The notes under the pieces were generated by a model that saw only the letters and a list, made by a program, of their open reading frames with translations, ran no database searches and was not told the origin of the DNA. Of a stretch of DNA of 27,326 bases, positions 1 through 7,241 are shown in pieces. This DNA comes from a virus. A program made the translations under genes and the position numbers. Numbering within the stretch: the stretch's first letter is position 1; each line of letters begins with the position of its first letter. Location: IMG/VR virus record IMGVR_UViG_3300035204_000485, positions 1 to 27,326 of that record; one strand, given 5' to 3'.

Positions 1-80
1 GGCACCGATAAATCCGTTTGCTTATTTGCGGAAACAGGGAATGAGCTATCCTTTATGACCAATGGCTCGGTCACAGAACG
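1..80 (+). repeat. 80-bp direct repeat, copy 1 (tail fibre genes)
   Basis: Bases 1-80 are identical to 1836-1915. Both copies are in frame and encode the same peptide, from GTDKSVCLFAE to NGSVTER. The match may extend upstream of the window. Confidence 0.95.
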
Positions 81-876
81 TATGCGCATCGACTCTAGCG
101 GCAACGTGGGGATTGGTGTCACGCCTAGTAGGGCTTTACACGTTAATTCAGGCGCTTCCAACGTAGTTGCCACTTTTGAAAGCACCGATGGTGTTGGCGC
201 AATCGAACTAAAAGACTCGTCAGGCACTTGTGAACTGAGTACCTCAAGCGGAGGTTTCAACGTACAACCAAACGGCGGTGCAAGCGCACTGACGGTTGAT
301 AATAGCGGCAACGTGCTGGTGGGGACTAGCTCAACACCTAGCGCTACACAGGCAGGATTTCTGTTCACGTCCGATCAGCTTTATACATCAGCAGGTGCTA
401 ATACAGCGTATAACTATCAAGTTCGGTTTTATAACGGCAATGGTCTAGTTGGGCATATCGCCACAAATGGTTCATCCACTTCATACAACACATCCTCCGA
501 CTATCGACTCAAAGAAGATGTGCAACCAGTAGCCAACGCCTCTGACCGCCTGATGCAACTTAACCCAGTTAATTTCGCATGGAAATCTGATGGTAGTCGT
601 GTAGATGGTTTCTTGGCTCACGAAGCACAGGAAGTTGTCCCAGAAGCCGTATCTGGCGAAAAGGACGCAATGACTACCGAGGAGTACGAAGTCACTCCTG
701 CTGTTGAAGCCACTTACGATGAAGATGGCAACGAGCTAACCCCTGCTGTTGAAGCAGTCATGGGTGAGCGTGAAGTTGAAGATTATCAGGGCATAGACCA
801 ATCAAAACTGGTTCCACTATTAACTGCGGCTCTACAAGAAGCATTGGCCCGAATTGAAGCATTGGAGAACAAATAA
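1..876 (+). CDS. Tail fibre protein with C-terminal S74 chaperone domain (5' end outside window)
   Basis: The frame is open from base 1, so the gene starts upstream of the window; the ATG at 55 is internal because the codons before it match an in-frame stretch of the next gene. The protein carries SSGNVGIG-type repeats typical of trimeric phage fibre shafts, then a C-terminal intramolecular chaperone (Peptidase_S74 family). The domain is marked by SDYRLKED at the likely self-cleavage site (Ser codon at 496, Lys at 511) and by GFLAHEAQEVVPEAV. In this family the chaperone drives trimer folding and then cuts itself off before the Ser. A PAVEA-rich insert and a helical tail (LLTAALQEALARIEALE) close the protein. 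The stop overlaps the next start as TAATG. Expected role: host receptor binding at the virion surface. Depolymerase activity cannot be judged because the N-terminus is missing. Confidence 0.85.
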   Translation, partial: GTDKSVCLFAETGNELSFMTNGSVTERMRIDSSGNVGIGVTPSRALHVNSGASNVVATFESTDGVGAIELKDSSGTCELSTSSGGFNVQPNGGASALTVDNSGNVLVGTSSTPSATQAGFLFTSDQLYTSAGANTAYNYQVRFYNGNGLVGHIATNGSSTSYNTSSDYRLKEDVQPVANASDRLMQLNPVNFAWKSDGSRVDGFLAHEAQEVVPEAVSGEKDAMTTEEYEVTPAVEATYDEDGNELTPAVEAVMGEREVEDYQGIDQSKLVPLLTAALQEALARIEALENK

Positions 877-2825
877 TGAGCAGAGCAAGACAACTCGCAG
901 ACCTGCTAGATAGCAACGGCAAGGTCGCAAACGCTGATCTGGACACCTCCCTCCAGAACACGATTACTACTGCACTGCCCAAAGCTGGCGGCACGATGAC
1001 AGGCGATCTTGCGCTAGGCGATAACGTCAAAGCTAAGTTCGGTGCGTCTGATGACTTGCAGATTTATCATGATGGCAGTCACAGCATCATTGAAGAAGCT
1101 GGTACAGGGGCTATCAAAATCAAGGTCGGTGATTTCCGAGTTGAGAATGCTAACGGCAGCAATCTAATCAAAGGTGTAGGGGATGTAGCCTCATTACACC
1201 ATGCAGGGTCAACTAAACTAGCCACCACCTCCTCTGGGGTCGATATTAGCGGCACAGTCACGGCTGATGGTTTGGTTGTTGATGGTGGGGGTAGTGACCC
1301 TGCACAATTTACTCTAAAGCAGACCAGTAACACTACAGGCTTGGTGTTGCGTAACTATGCTGGCTCTGAGGCTCAGATTCGCAATGAGGACAACGGGCCG
1401 CTAGTTTTCAAGACTAATGGCAATGAAGCATTTAGGGTGGATAGCAGCGGCAACGTGGGGATTGGTACGAGTTCGCCTAGCTCATATTGGGCTAGTGCTG
1501 ATGACTTAGTTGTGTCAACTTCTGGTAATACTGGTATTTCTGTCGTGTCTGGTACGTCTAGTCTTGGTTATCTTATGTTTGCAGACGGAACTAGTGGCGG
1601 TAATAACACTCGTGGTGGTATTGGGTACGATCATAGCACTAACGATATGTTGTTCCGTGTCAACAATGATTCAAAGATGCGCATCGACTCCAGCGGCAAT
1701 GTGGGGATTGGTTGTTCGCCATCTTTCCCCCTTGATGTGAATGGGGCAATTAAGTCGAGAACACAAGGGTTTCGTGTAGGTGACGGCTCTACTACTGCTG
1801 GTGCACTAATCATGCACAAGGAGATTACAGGCGCTGGCACCGATAAATCCGTTTGCTTATTTGCGGAAACAGGGAATGAGCTATCCTTTATGACCAATGG
1901 CTCGGTCACAGAACGAATGCGTATCGACTCTAGCGGTAATGTACTTGTTGGTGGTACTTCTTATGAAGGCTCTGCTACTACAGGTGCTTCATCTGCTTAT
2001 ATTGCCAGTGGTGGTTTTATTGCTGCCAGTGTTACAAATGATTTTGGGATGCTAGTTAATCGCACAGACAGTGATGGTACATTGTTTCAATTCCGTAAAA
2101 ATGGCAGCAATGTGGGTAGTATCACCACATGGGATGGTGAACTAGCCATTGGCCGCCTTAACTGCGCTTTGTTATTTGATGACGATACCAACCGCATAAA
2201 GCCGCATTCGGTTCAGTCAAACATTGTCAGAGATAACAATTTAGACCTTGGAGGGCCAAGTGCCCGCTTTGACGACATCTACGCCACCAACGGCACTATC
2301 CAAACGTCTGACCGCAATGAAAAGCAAGATATTGAAGAGCTATCCGAAGCTGAACAACGTGTCGCTATAGCCTGTAAAGGTTTGATGCGTAAGTTCCGTT
2401 GGAAGTCTGCTGTTGAAGAAAAAGGTGATGATGCTCGTATCCACTTTGGAATCATAGCTCAAGACCTACAAGCTGCCTTTGAAGCAGAGGGCTTAGACGC
2501 TGGTCGTTATGCCATGTTTATCTCAACTACATGGTGGGAAGCTGATCGTATTATCCCTGCTGTTGAAGCTGTAGAAGCCCAAGACGCTGTATACGAAGAA
2601 GTGGTTATCCCTGCTGTGCTAGACGAAGATGGCAATGAAGTTGAGCCAGAACGTACTGAGCAAAACCTAATTTCTGAGGCTGTTGAAGCCGTTAAAGCAG
2701 TTGAAGAACACACAGTAACAGATACCTTTGAGACTCTTGAAGAAGCCCCAGAGGGTGCTACAGAGCGTACACGCATGGGTGTGCGTTACTCAGAGTTACT
2801 CGCATTTATTATAGGAGCAATTTAA
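876..2825 (+). CDS. Second tail fibre protein with C-terminal S74 chaperone domain
   Basis: This is a 649-aa protein starting at the ATG of a TAATG junction, with GGAG about 10 bases upstream. The N-terminus (SRARQLADLLDSNGKV, then LPKAGGTMTGDLALGDN) is of the kind found at the start of many marine phage fibres. Three SSGNVGIG/SSGNVLVG repeats follow in the shaft. The C-terminal S74 chaperone has SDRNEKQDI at residues 478-486 (Ser478 and Lys483 fit the self-cleavage pattern), then HFGIIAQDLQ, and MGVRYSELLAFIIGAI at the very end. A PAVEAVEA/DEDGNEVEPE low-complexity insert lies inside the domain. It shares an exact 80-base block with the preceding fibre gene, so the two are paralogues that have exchanged or duplicated modules. 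Which of the two contacts the virion, and what each binds, is not visible. Confidence 0.88.
   Translation: MSRARQLADLLDSNGKVANADLDTSLQNTITTALPKAGGTMTGDLALGDNVKAKFGASDDLQIYHDGSHSIIEEAGTGAIKIKVGDFRVENANGSNLIKGVGDVASLHHAGSTKLATTSSGVDISGTVTADGLVVDGGGSDPAQFTLKQTSNTTGLVLRNYAGSEAQIRNEDNGPLVFKTNGNEAFRVDSSGNVGIGTSSPSSYWASADDLVVSTSGNTGISVVSGTSSLGYLMFADGTSGGNNTRGGIGYDHSTNDMLFRVNNDSKMRIDSSGNVGIGCSPSFPLDVNGAIKSRTQGFRVGDGSTTAGALIMHKEITGAGTDKSVCLFAETGNELSFMTNGSVTERMRIDSSGNVLVGGTSYEGSATTGASSAYIASGGFIAASVTNDFGMLVNRTDSDGTLFQFRKNGSNVGSITTWDGELAIGRLNCALLFDDDTNRIKPHSVQSNIVRDNNLDLGGPSARFDDIYATNGTIQTSDRNEKQDIEELSEAEQRVAIACKGLMRKFRWKSAVEEKGDDARIHFGIIAQDLQAAFEAEGLDAGRYAMFISTTWWEADRIIPAVEAVEAQDAVYEEVVIPAVLDEDGNEVEPERTEQNLISEAVEAVKAVEEHTVTDTFETLEEAPEGATERTRMGVRYSELLAFIIGAI
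1836..1915 (+). repeat. 80-bp direct repeat, copy 2 (tail fibre genes)
   Basis: This copy is identical to bases 1-80; the match breaks at 1916 (a instead of t). After it the two genes diverge quickly, which suggests recombination or recent duplication of one shaft module. Confidence 0.95.
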
Positions 2826-2827
2826 CA

Positions 2828-3187
2828 ATGACTACATTTAACTGGAAAATTAACCAACTCGAACGCAGCACAGCCGATGACTATGTATTAGTCGTCCATT
2901 ATGGCGTTGATGCTGTTGACGGTGAGTTCAGCAAGGGTGCTTATGGCACTCTTAGCTTTGACCCTGAGACCATGCCAGCCTCGGTGGACTTTGACTCGTT
3001 GACCGAAGAAGTCGTAATGGGCTGGGTGTTTAGCAAAGTCGAGCAGGAGGTTGTGGAAGCTCAGTTAGAAGCGGTGATTGCCGACATGAAAGAGCCTAAA
3101 GTTGCAGTGGGGATGCCTTGGGTGGAACGTGCTGCTGCACAGGCTGTAGTTGATGCTACACCTGATGAAGTGATTGAAGCGGCATAG
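2828..3187 (+). CDS. Small conserved marine-phage protein (DUF7936-like), fibre-associated
   Basis: This is a 119-aa protein two bases after the second fibre gene, with AGGAG-like bases (ATAGGAGCAA) ahead of the ATG. The pattern FNWKINQLER, VVHYGVDAVDGEFSKGAYG, LTEEVVMGWV, then a helix ending in a GMPW motif resembles a small protein family (recalled as DUF7936) often found next to tail fibre genes in marine phages. The C-terminal part is acidic and alanine-rich. Its position suggests a fibre assembly or accessory role, but no catalytic motif is visible and the function is unknown. Confidence 0.7.
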   Translation: MTTFNWKINQLERSTADDYVLVVHYGVDAVDGEFSKGAYGTLSFDPETMPASVDFDSLTEEVVMGWVFSKVEQEVVEAQLEAVIADMKEPKVAVGMPWVERAAAQAVVDATPDEVIEAA

Positions 3188-3204
3188 TTAATATATAGAG
3201 GTAT

Positions 3205-3222
3205 ATGCCCCCGCTGGGGCAT
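3205..3222 (+). terminator. GC-rich hairpin after the fibre genes
   Basis: A 7-bp stem (ATGCCCC/GGGGCAT) with loop CGCT lies 18 bases after the stop at 3187. No T-run follows, so it is either a weak or factor-assisted terminator or an mRNA-stabilising hairpin at the end of the fibre transcript. Confidence 0.55.
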
Positions 3223-3248
3223 TCCAAGTGTAACATACTTTCACTAAT

Positions 3249-3277
3249 TTGTCACATTTAATTAAAGGTATTTATAA
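3249..3277 (+). promoter_or_regulatory. Possible sigma70-like promoter
   Basis: TTGTCA (3249-3254) and TTATAA (3272-3277) are 17 bases apart in the gap after the fibre hairpin. A start near 3284 would leave almost no leader for the 29-aa gene at 3289, so it would more likely serve the acyltransferase and downstream virion genes. It could be a chance match in AT-rich DNA. Confidence 0.35.
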
Positions 3278-3288
3278 GGGAGAGCAGT

Positions 3289-3378
3289 ATGGAAGACGTA
3301 TTAGGCTTCTTAATTTTTGCAGGTATTTGTGTGTTTATTTTCCGTAAGCAAATCAAAGAGTATCTAGCAAAGAAATAA
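3289..3378 (+). CDS. 29-aa single-span membrane peptide
   Basis: A 29-codon reading frame lies in the gap between the fibre genes and the acyltransferase. It has a good ribosome site (AAGGGAGA) about 6 bases ahead of the ATG. The product starts MEDVLGFLIFAGICVFIF, a hydrophobic segment of about 15 residues, and ends in a lysine/arginine-rich tail (RKQIKEYLAKK). That charge layout is typical of small phage membrane proteins. It could be a small holin-like or inhibitory peptide, but nothing in the sequence settles the role. The length is low for confident calling; the ribosome site and the clean single membrane span are the support. Confidence 0.6.
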   Translation: MEDVLGFLIFAGICVFIFRKQIKEYLAKK

Positions 3379-3387
3379 CTTATGTAG

Positions 3388-3393
3388 TATAAT
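3388..3393 (+). promoter_or_regulatory. Possible -10 element ahead of the acyltransferase
   Basis: A consensus TATAAT lies 29 bases before the TTG start at 3422. No good -35 is seen at the right distance (TAGCAA region), so this is a weak call. It would give a leader of about 20 bases. Confidence 0.3.
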
Positions 3394-3421
3394 AACACTT
3401 ATACATAACTTTATTACTAAT

Positions 3422-3853
3422 TTGAATAACTCACCAATTACACAAGACCATTCTAAATCTATCGTAGATGGATTGTACCTCTTCGGTCTTTCAGATCACC
3501 ACTCAGGTTACATACTACCTGAGTTCAATCATTATTTTACGTATGCCTTACTCCATAACAAAGTAAGGTTATTCTACGATAATAGTAAACCTGTAGGCGT
3601 AGTAACTTGGTGTTTCCTAGACAATGATAAGGCAGAAGCATTTGCTGAAGATGCCTATTTAATTGAAGAAGAAGATTACATTTCCGAAGAAGGCGAGCAG
3701 TTATGGGGGATAGAGTTTATAGCCCCCTTTGGTCACACAAGGCAAATGATGCGAGCTATGCGTAACATGGTGCATACCAGATACCCTAAACACTCTACAG
3801 TACACTGGAAGAGAGTTCATACGGGCTTACAACACACAACGAGGAACTTCTAA
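3422..3853 (+). CDS. HlyC-family toxin-activating lysine acyltransferase homologue
   Basis: This 143-aa protein matches the layout of HlyC/ApxC acyltransferases, which move a fatty acyl group from acyl-ACP to internal lysines of RTX toxins. Visible features are SDHHSGYILPEF (His26/His27 at the place of HlyC His23), KPVGVVTWCFLD at 56-67 (HlyC: YPVAYCSWANL) and LWGIEFIAPFG at 94-104 (HlyC: WFIDWIAPFG). The catalytic Asp92 of HlyC aligns with Glu98 here, a conservative change that may affect activity. The start is odd: the frame has no ATG before residue 108, and TTG at 3422 has no clear ribosome site; the upstream in-frame stop is at 3365-3367. The stop overlaps the ATG of the 708-aa repetitive protein (TAATG), so that protein is the first candidate substrate. 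The family call is by motif; the substrate is inferred. Confidence 0.8.
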   Translation: MNNSPITQDHSKSIVDGLYLFGLSDHHSGYILPEFNHYFTYALLHNKVRLFYDNSKPVGVVTWCFLDNDKAEAFAEDAYLIEEEDYISEEGEQLWGIEFIAPFGHTRQMMRAMRNMVHTRYPKHSTVHWKRVHTGLQHTTRNF

Positions 3854-5979
3854 TGGGTGGCGGTGGCGACACAACAAACATAACTAATACAGGTCTAGGG
3901 GACGATCAGTACAAAGCCCTTACCCAAAGTCAGGACACTATCCGTAATGATATTTCTACTGGTGGTGCCGACATACAGAACACTGTTACTACGGGTCAGG
4001 GTGAGATTAAAGATAATCTCAATACTGGCTTCGGTAATGTTATTGGTGGACAAGACACTATCAATACCAACCTGAATACAGGTTTTGGTAATATTACTAG
4101 TGGCCAAGACACTATCAATACCAACCTGAATACTGGATTTTCCAATATGGGTTCTGCCCAAGAAGACCTGCATAAACAGATATTCGGTGCGGGTTCTTTT
4201 GGAGAGGCTTACGATCCCTTTAGGAATGATTGGGAAGGCGCAGCCAAAGACTCAATGGAGCAGATAGTAGGTCTAAAGCCTATGGACATGGCTTATGATG
4301 TTAATGGTGATGGTACCGTCAATATTTCGGACTCAATAGAACTGAACCGAAGGGGTGCAGGACTTGTTGAGGCGGAATATAATGATCCCCGTACAGATGC
4401 CTACACTAATGGCTCCCTAGTTGGGGGCATAACTAGCGACTTTGATAACACTAATACTAAGATTGATGAAGGTTTTGGTGGAGTAAATGACTCCCTGAAC
4501 ACCATCAACACAGGTGTAGGTAATGTGGGAACACAAGTAGCTGGGGTTTCTGACTCTCTGAATACCATGAACACTGGTGTTAATGAACGCTTCGACACCT
4601 TGAATACTGGCCTAGACAATCGCTTTAATACACTTAGCTCTGGGATGGACACTAAATTTACTGACCTAAGTAAAGGTGTGTTAGATGGTCAGGCTGCATT
4701 AACAGATAAGATCGGCAGTGTTGGGGGTAGTCTGGATACCTACTATAGCGATCTAGCCGCCAAGCAAGCTGCACAGCAGTCAGCATTAGGCTCCCTGCAA
4801 CAAGGTGTATCAGGCGTACAATCCTCTTATGATGCAGGTGAGAAGGCAGCAGTACAGGCACGTAGCCAGATGGCTGACCAGATCACTGGTGGCTTTGACC
4901 AGACTATAGATAAGATTGCTACTACAGCAGATGCGGCAGCTACTGCCAGAGATAACATGGCATCTAGTATTGGGGGTTCTATTGATAGTGTTACGGATAA
5001 CACTAAACAGCAATTCACTGATCTAGGTACGGCAGTGCAGGAAGGCTACACTGAACAGTCTGTCCAAGCACAACAGCAGAAGATTGAGTTGGCTAATAAG
5101 CTGGCTGGAGTGCGTGAATTACTCCAGACTACAGGCGACAATCTAGGCACCCAAGCCAAGAGTACCTATACCCAGTTGGTCGATTCTTTTGATGCACAAG
5201 GCAACCTGATCGAACAGAGTGTAAGTGCTACAGGTAATACTATCCAACGCAGTGTGGATGAACAAGGTAATCTGATCCTCAATGAAGTAGACCAAGCAGG
5301 CAATCAGATTAGCAGTAACGGCCTGAATATTGAGAAGATGTTATCTGATGCAGAAGCGTATTCTACGCAACTGACTAACACCATTAACAAGAACTACGGT
5401 GATACTATTAATCGCATGGAAGGCCAAGGGGATGCTCTGTTTAATCAACTAGGCCAGATGGGTAGTCAGCAGGATGTAGGCTTTGATAACTTGGGTCGTA
5501 GAATTGATAGCAACCTAAACAACGTACAAACAAGTATCCAAGACCAACAAGGCACCATCCAAGCTGGCTTCGATCAACAGAGGGCGCAGATGGGTAGTCA
5601 GATTACTGACTTCGCTAAGATGGCATCAGGTATAGCTGATCTGGATTCCCAACAAAGGGCTAAATTCTCTGAGTTAGGTAGTGCCTTCGATCAGCAAGGG
5701 AACCTTATCAAGAATAGTATAGACGCTAACGGTAATACCATTTCAAGAGCAGTAGATGCCCAAGGGAACTTAATCCTCCGCAGCTTTAATCAACAGGGGG
5801 AGGCAATGGGTTCTAATGTACTGAACATCAGTAATGCACTCTATGAATTGTCACAGATACAGAGACAACCCGGAGCTAATACATTTGGGGGCCAATTATC
5901 CCCTGCATACACCGCTGGCGTACAGCCTAGCAACGTAAACTCAGGTTTAATGTCTCCTTATGCCCAGACCAGAGGGTAA
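3853..5979 (+). CDS. 708-aa repetitive, coiled-coil virion-like protein with a dockerin-type calcium loop
   Basis: The start is ATG in a TAATG junction with GAGGAA upstream. The N-terminus is MGGGGDTTN, then 18-residue tandem repeats (GQDTINTNLNTGFGNITS type, about residues 50-105). DVNGDGTVNISD at 149-160 fits the 12-residue calcium loop DxNxDGxxxxxD of dockerins and EF-hands. The rest is Asn/Gln/Asp/Ser-rich and predicted coiled coil, with LNTG/FDTLNTG repeats. A block of about 40 residues (FDxQGNLI..SVDAxGNTI..VDxQGNLI) occurs twice, at about 446-486 and 612-653. No enzyme motif is seen and Cys is absent or rare. Its place ahead of the lysis and internal-protein genes suggests a late structural or ejected protein, perhaps an appendage. 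It is the adjacent candidate substrate of the acyltransferase, but it lacks classic RTX nonapeptides. Confidence 0.8.
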   Translation: MGGGGDTTNITNTGLGDDQYKALTQSQDTIRNDISTGGADIQNTVTTGQGEIKDNLNTGFGNVIGGQDTINTNLNTGFGNITSGQDTINTNLNTGFSNMGSAQEDLHKQIFGAGSFGEAYDPFRNDWEGAAKDSMEQIVGLKPMDMAYDVNGDGTVNISDSIELNRRGAGLVEAEYNDPRTDAYTNGSLVGGITSDFDNTNTKIDEGFGGVNDSLNTINTGVGNVGTQVAGVSDSLNTMNTGVNERFDTLNTGLDNRFNTLSSGMDTKFTDLSKGVLDGQAALTDKIGSVGGSLDTYYSDLAAKQAAQQSALGSLQQGVSGVQSSYDAGEKAAVQARSQMADQITGGFDQTIDKIATTADAAATARDNMASSIGGSIDSVTDNTKQQFTDLGTAVQEGYTEQSVQAQQQKIELANKLAGVRELLQTTGDNLGTQAKSTYTQLVDSFDAQGNLIEQSVSATGNTIQRSVDEQGNLILNEVDQAGNQISSNGLNIEKMLSDAEAYSTQLTNTINKNYGDTINRMEGQGDALFNQLGQMGSQQDVGFDNLGRRIDSNLNNVQTSIQDQQGTIQAGFDQQRAQMGSQITDFAKMASGIADLDSQQRAKFSELGSAFDQQGNLIKNSIDANGNTISRAVDAQGNLILRSFNQQGEAMGSNVLNISNALYELSQIQRQPGANTFGGQLSPAYTAGVQPSNVNSGLMSPYAQTRG
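4048..4155 (+). repeat. 54-bp tandem repeat within the 708-aa protein gene
   Basis: A 29-base block (4051-4079) recurs exactly at 4105-4133, a period of 54 bases or 18 codons. It encodes GQDTINTNLNTGFGNITS-type units; a more divergent unit precedes it from about 3994. Confidence 0.85.
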
Positions 5980-5983
5980 GGAT

Positions 5984-6250
5984 ATGTCCGAACATAACGA
6001 GCCTAGATTAACTCGTATAGAAAATAAGCTAGATAAACTAGCAGATGCAGTAGTTGCACTAGCCCGTATGGAAGAGAGGATGATTACCTTATTCAGCCGT
6101 ATGGAACAGTATGAAGATCGCCAAGCCCATTTAGAGGGGGAGATAGACGACATCAAGGATATTGCTTACTCAGTGAAGTTTGCTGAGAGAGTATTCTGGA
6201 TTGTCCTAACAGGTGCGATTGGTACAGCATTTTGGTATTTTAGACAATGA
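5984..6250 (+). CDS. XhlA-like holin accessory or holin-like membrane protein
   Basis: This is an 88-aa protein. The ATG at 5984 is chosen over 5960 because TAAGGA sits just ahead of it. Residues 5-62 form an amphipathic coiled coil (RIENKLDKLADAVVAL to GEIDDIKDIA). One membrane span follows at about 68-85 (ERVFWIVLTGAIGTAFWYF), with a short charged end. That order, coiled coil then a C-terminal span in about 90 residues, is the layout of XhlA-type hemolysin/holin accessory proteins. It overlaps the endolysin start as ATGA, fitting a lysis cassette. It may be the holin itself or a partner; no other clear holin is in the window. Confidence 0.7.
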   Translation: MSEHNEPRLTRIENKLDKLADAVVALARMEERMITLFSRMEQYEDRQAHLEGEIDDIKDIAYSVKFAERVFWIVLTGAIGTAFWYFRQ

Positions 6251-6975
6251 TCCCTACCCAAGTAAGTCAAGCATGTGTTAACTTAGTAAAGCGATTTGAA
6301 GGGTTAGCAAAAGTAACCGCAGAAGGTGATGTGAGAGCCTACCGTTGTCCAGCAGGTCGTTGGACTATTGGTTATGGTCACACAAAAGGTGTCCGTTCAG
6401 GTCATCGTATTTCTATTGAGGATGCGGAAGAATTATTAATTGGTGATATTGAAGTAGCCAGTTCTTATGTACGTCAGGTGGTTGAAGTTCCTCTAACACA
6501 GCCACAGTTTGATGCACTCACTTCCTTCGTATTCAATATCGGCACAACCAACTTTAAGCGTAGCACATTACTCAAGCGTTTGAATGCAGGTAAGTATACC
6601 GATGTACCCTCTGAGATGTTGAAGTGGGACAAGGCTACTGTAGAAGGTGTACTGACTGTTCTACGTGGATTGACTCGTAGACGTACAGCAGAAGCCGCAT
6701 TATTCACTATGGATGCTCCACTAGCAGATGATGGTGGTGACATGATGGTACAGAAGGTTTCCTGTACTGCCACCAAGCCTCTCACTAAGTCTAAGACATT
6801 AGCAGGTGCAGGTATCGTAGGTGCTTCTACTCTATTACAAGAGATTGCGAGTAAGCTACAAAGCCTCACAGCATACAGTGATTACCTTCAATACCTGTTC
6901 TTAGGTGTCTCTCTCATGGGTATTGGCTTGGTTATTTACAGCCGAGTCAAGGATCACAAAGAGGGCATCCACTAA
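6247..6975 (+). CDS. Endolysin, GH24 lysozyme (T4/P21 type) with C-terminal membrane segment
   Basis: This is a 242-aa enzyme expected to cut the glycan strands of host peptidoglycan. The GH24 core is clear: FEG with Glu18, YRCPAGRWTIGYGHT with Cys34 and Thr40, then a helical domain ending in TRRRTAEAALF. Many relatives use a Glu-x8-Asp-x5-Thr triad. Here Cys sits at the Asp place, as in other YRCPAG lysozymes, and about seven extra residues lie between Glu18 and Cys34. Past the catalytic domain (to about 155) comes a linker and a second hydrophobic region, with a membrane span at about 214-232 (YLFLGVSLMGIGLVIYS) and a basic tail. A C-terminal membrane anchor is unusual; signal-anchor-release endolysins carry theirs at the N-terminus. 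It is coupled upstream (ATGA) and downstream (TAATG). Confidence 0.92.
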   Translation: MIPTQVSQACVNLVKRFEGLAKVTAEGDVRAYRCPAGRWTIGYGHTKGVRSGHRISIEDAEELLIGDIEVASSYVRQVVEVPLTQPQFDALTSFVFNIGTTNFKRSTLLKRLNAGKYTDVPSEMLKWDKATVEGVLTVLRGLTRRRTAEAALFTMDAPLADDGGDMMVQKVSCTATKPLTKSKTLAGAGIVGASTLLQEIASKLQSLTAYSDYLQYLFLGVSLMGIGLVIYSRVKDHKEGIH

Positions 6976-7241
6976 TGTTTTTCATATGGTCAAAGATTAA
7001 AGCGGGCCTCGCCTTCATCCTTTGGGGTGCATTGGCTGTAATACTACCCATTCTCTACATCTTAGGGCGTAAGGATGGTGCAGCTAAGGAACAGGCTCAG
7101 AAAGCTGAAGAAGCCGTAAAAGCAGAAAAAGAAAGGGCTGAATTTTATAAAGAGATGGGGGAAGAGAAGGATGAAATTGTACGCAATAAGCCTACTGACA
7201 AGCATGATCTTGTTAACAGGTTGCGGGACAACGGTCTATAA
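6975..7241 (+). CDS. Rz-like inner-membrane spanin subunit (i-spanin)
   Basis: This is an 88-aa protein with an N-terminal membrane span at about 10-31 (AGLAFILWGALAVILPILYILG), then a charged coiled coil rich in Lys, Glu and Ala (KEQAQKAEEAVKAEKERAEF) and an ending (VNRLRDNGL) like the C-terminus of Rz proteins. In Gram-negative phages the i-spanin spans the periplasm with its lipoprotein partner and fuses inner and outer membranes at the last step of lysis. The partner gene starts inside this one in another frame, as in lambda Rz/Rz1 or embedded spanin pairs. The start overlaps the endolysin stop (TAATG). Confidence 0.88.
   Translation: MFFIWSKIKAGLAFILWGALAVILPILYILGRKDGAAKEQAQKAEEAVKAEKERAEFYKEMGEEKDEIVRNKPTDKHDLVNRLRDNGL

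Noticed and set aside
758-1030. Long minus-strand frames under the fibre and virion genes
   Set aside because: They are antisense shadows with no ribosome sites, and the + strand genes are clear by homology and coupling.
3853-5979. 708-aa protein as a true RTX toxin
   Set aside because: No GGxGxDxxx nonapeptide series and no type I secretion partner in the window.
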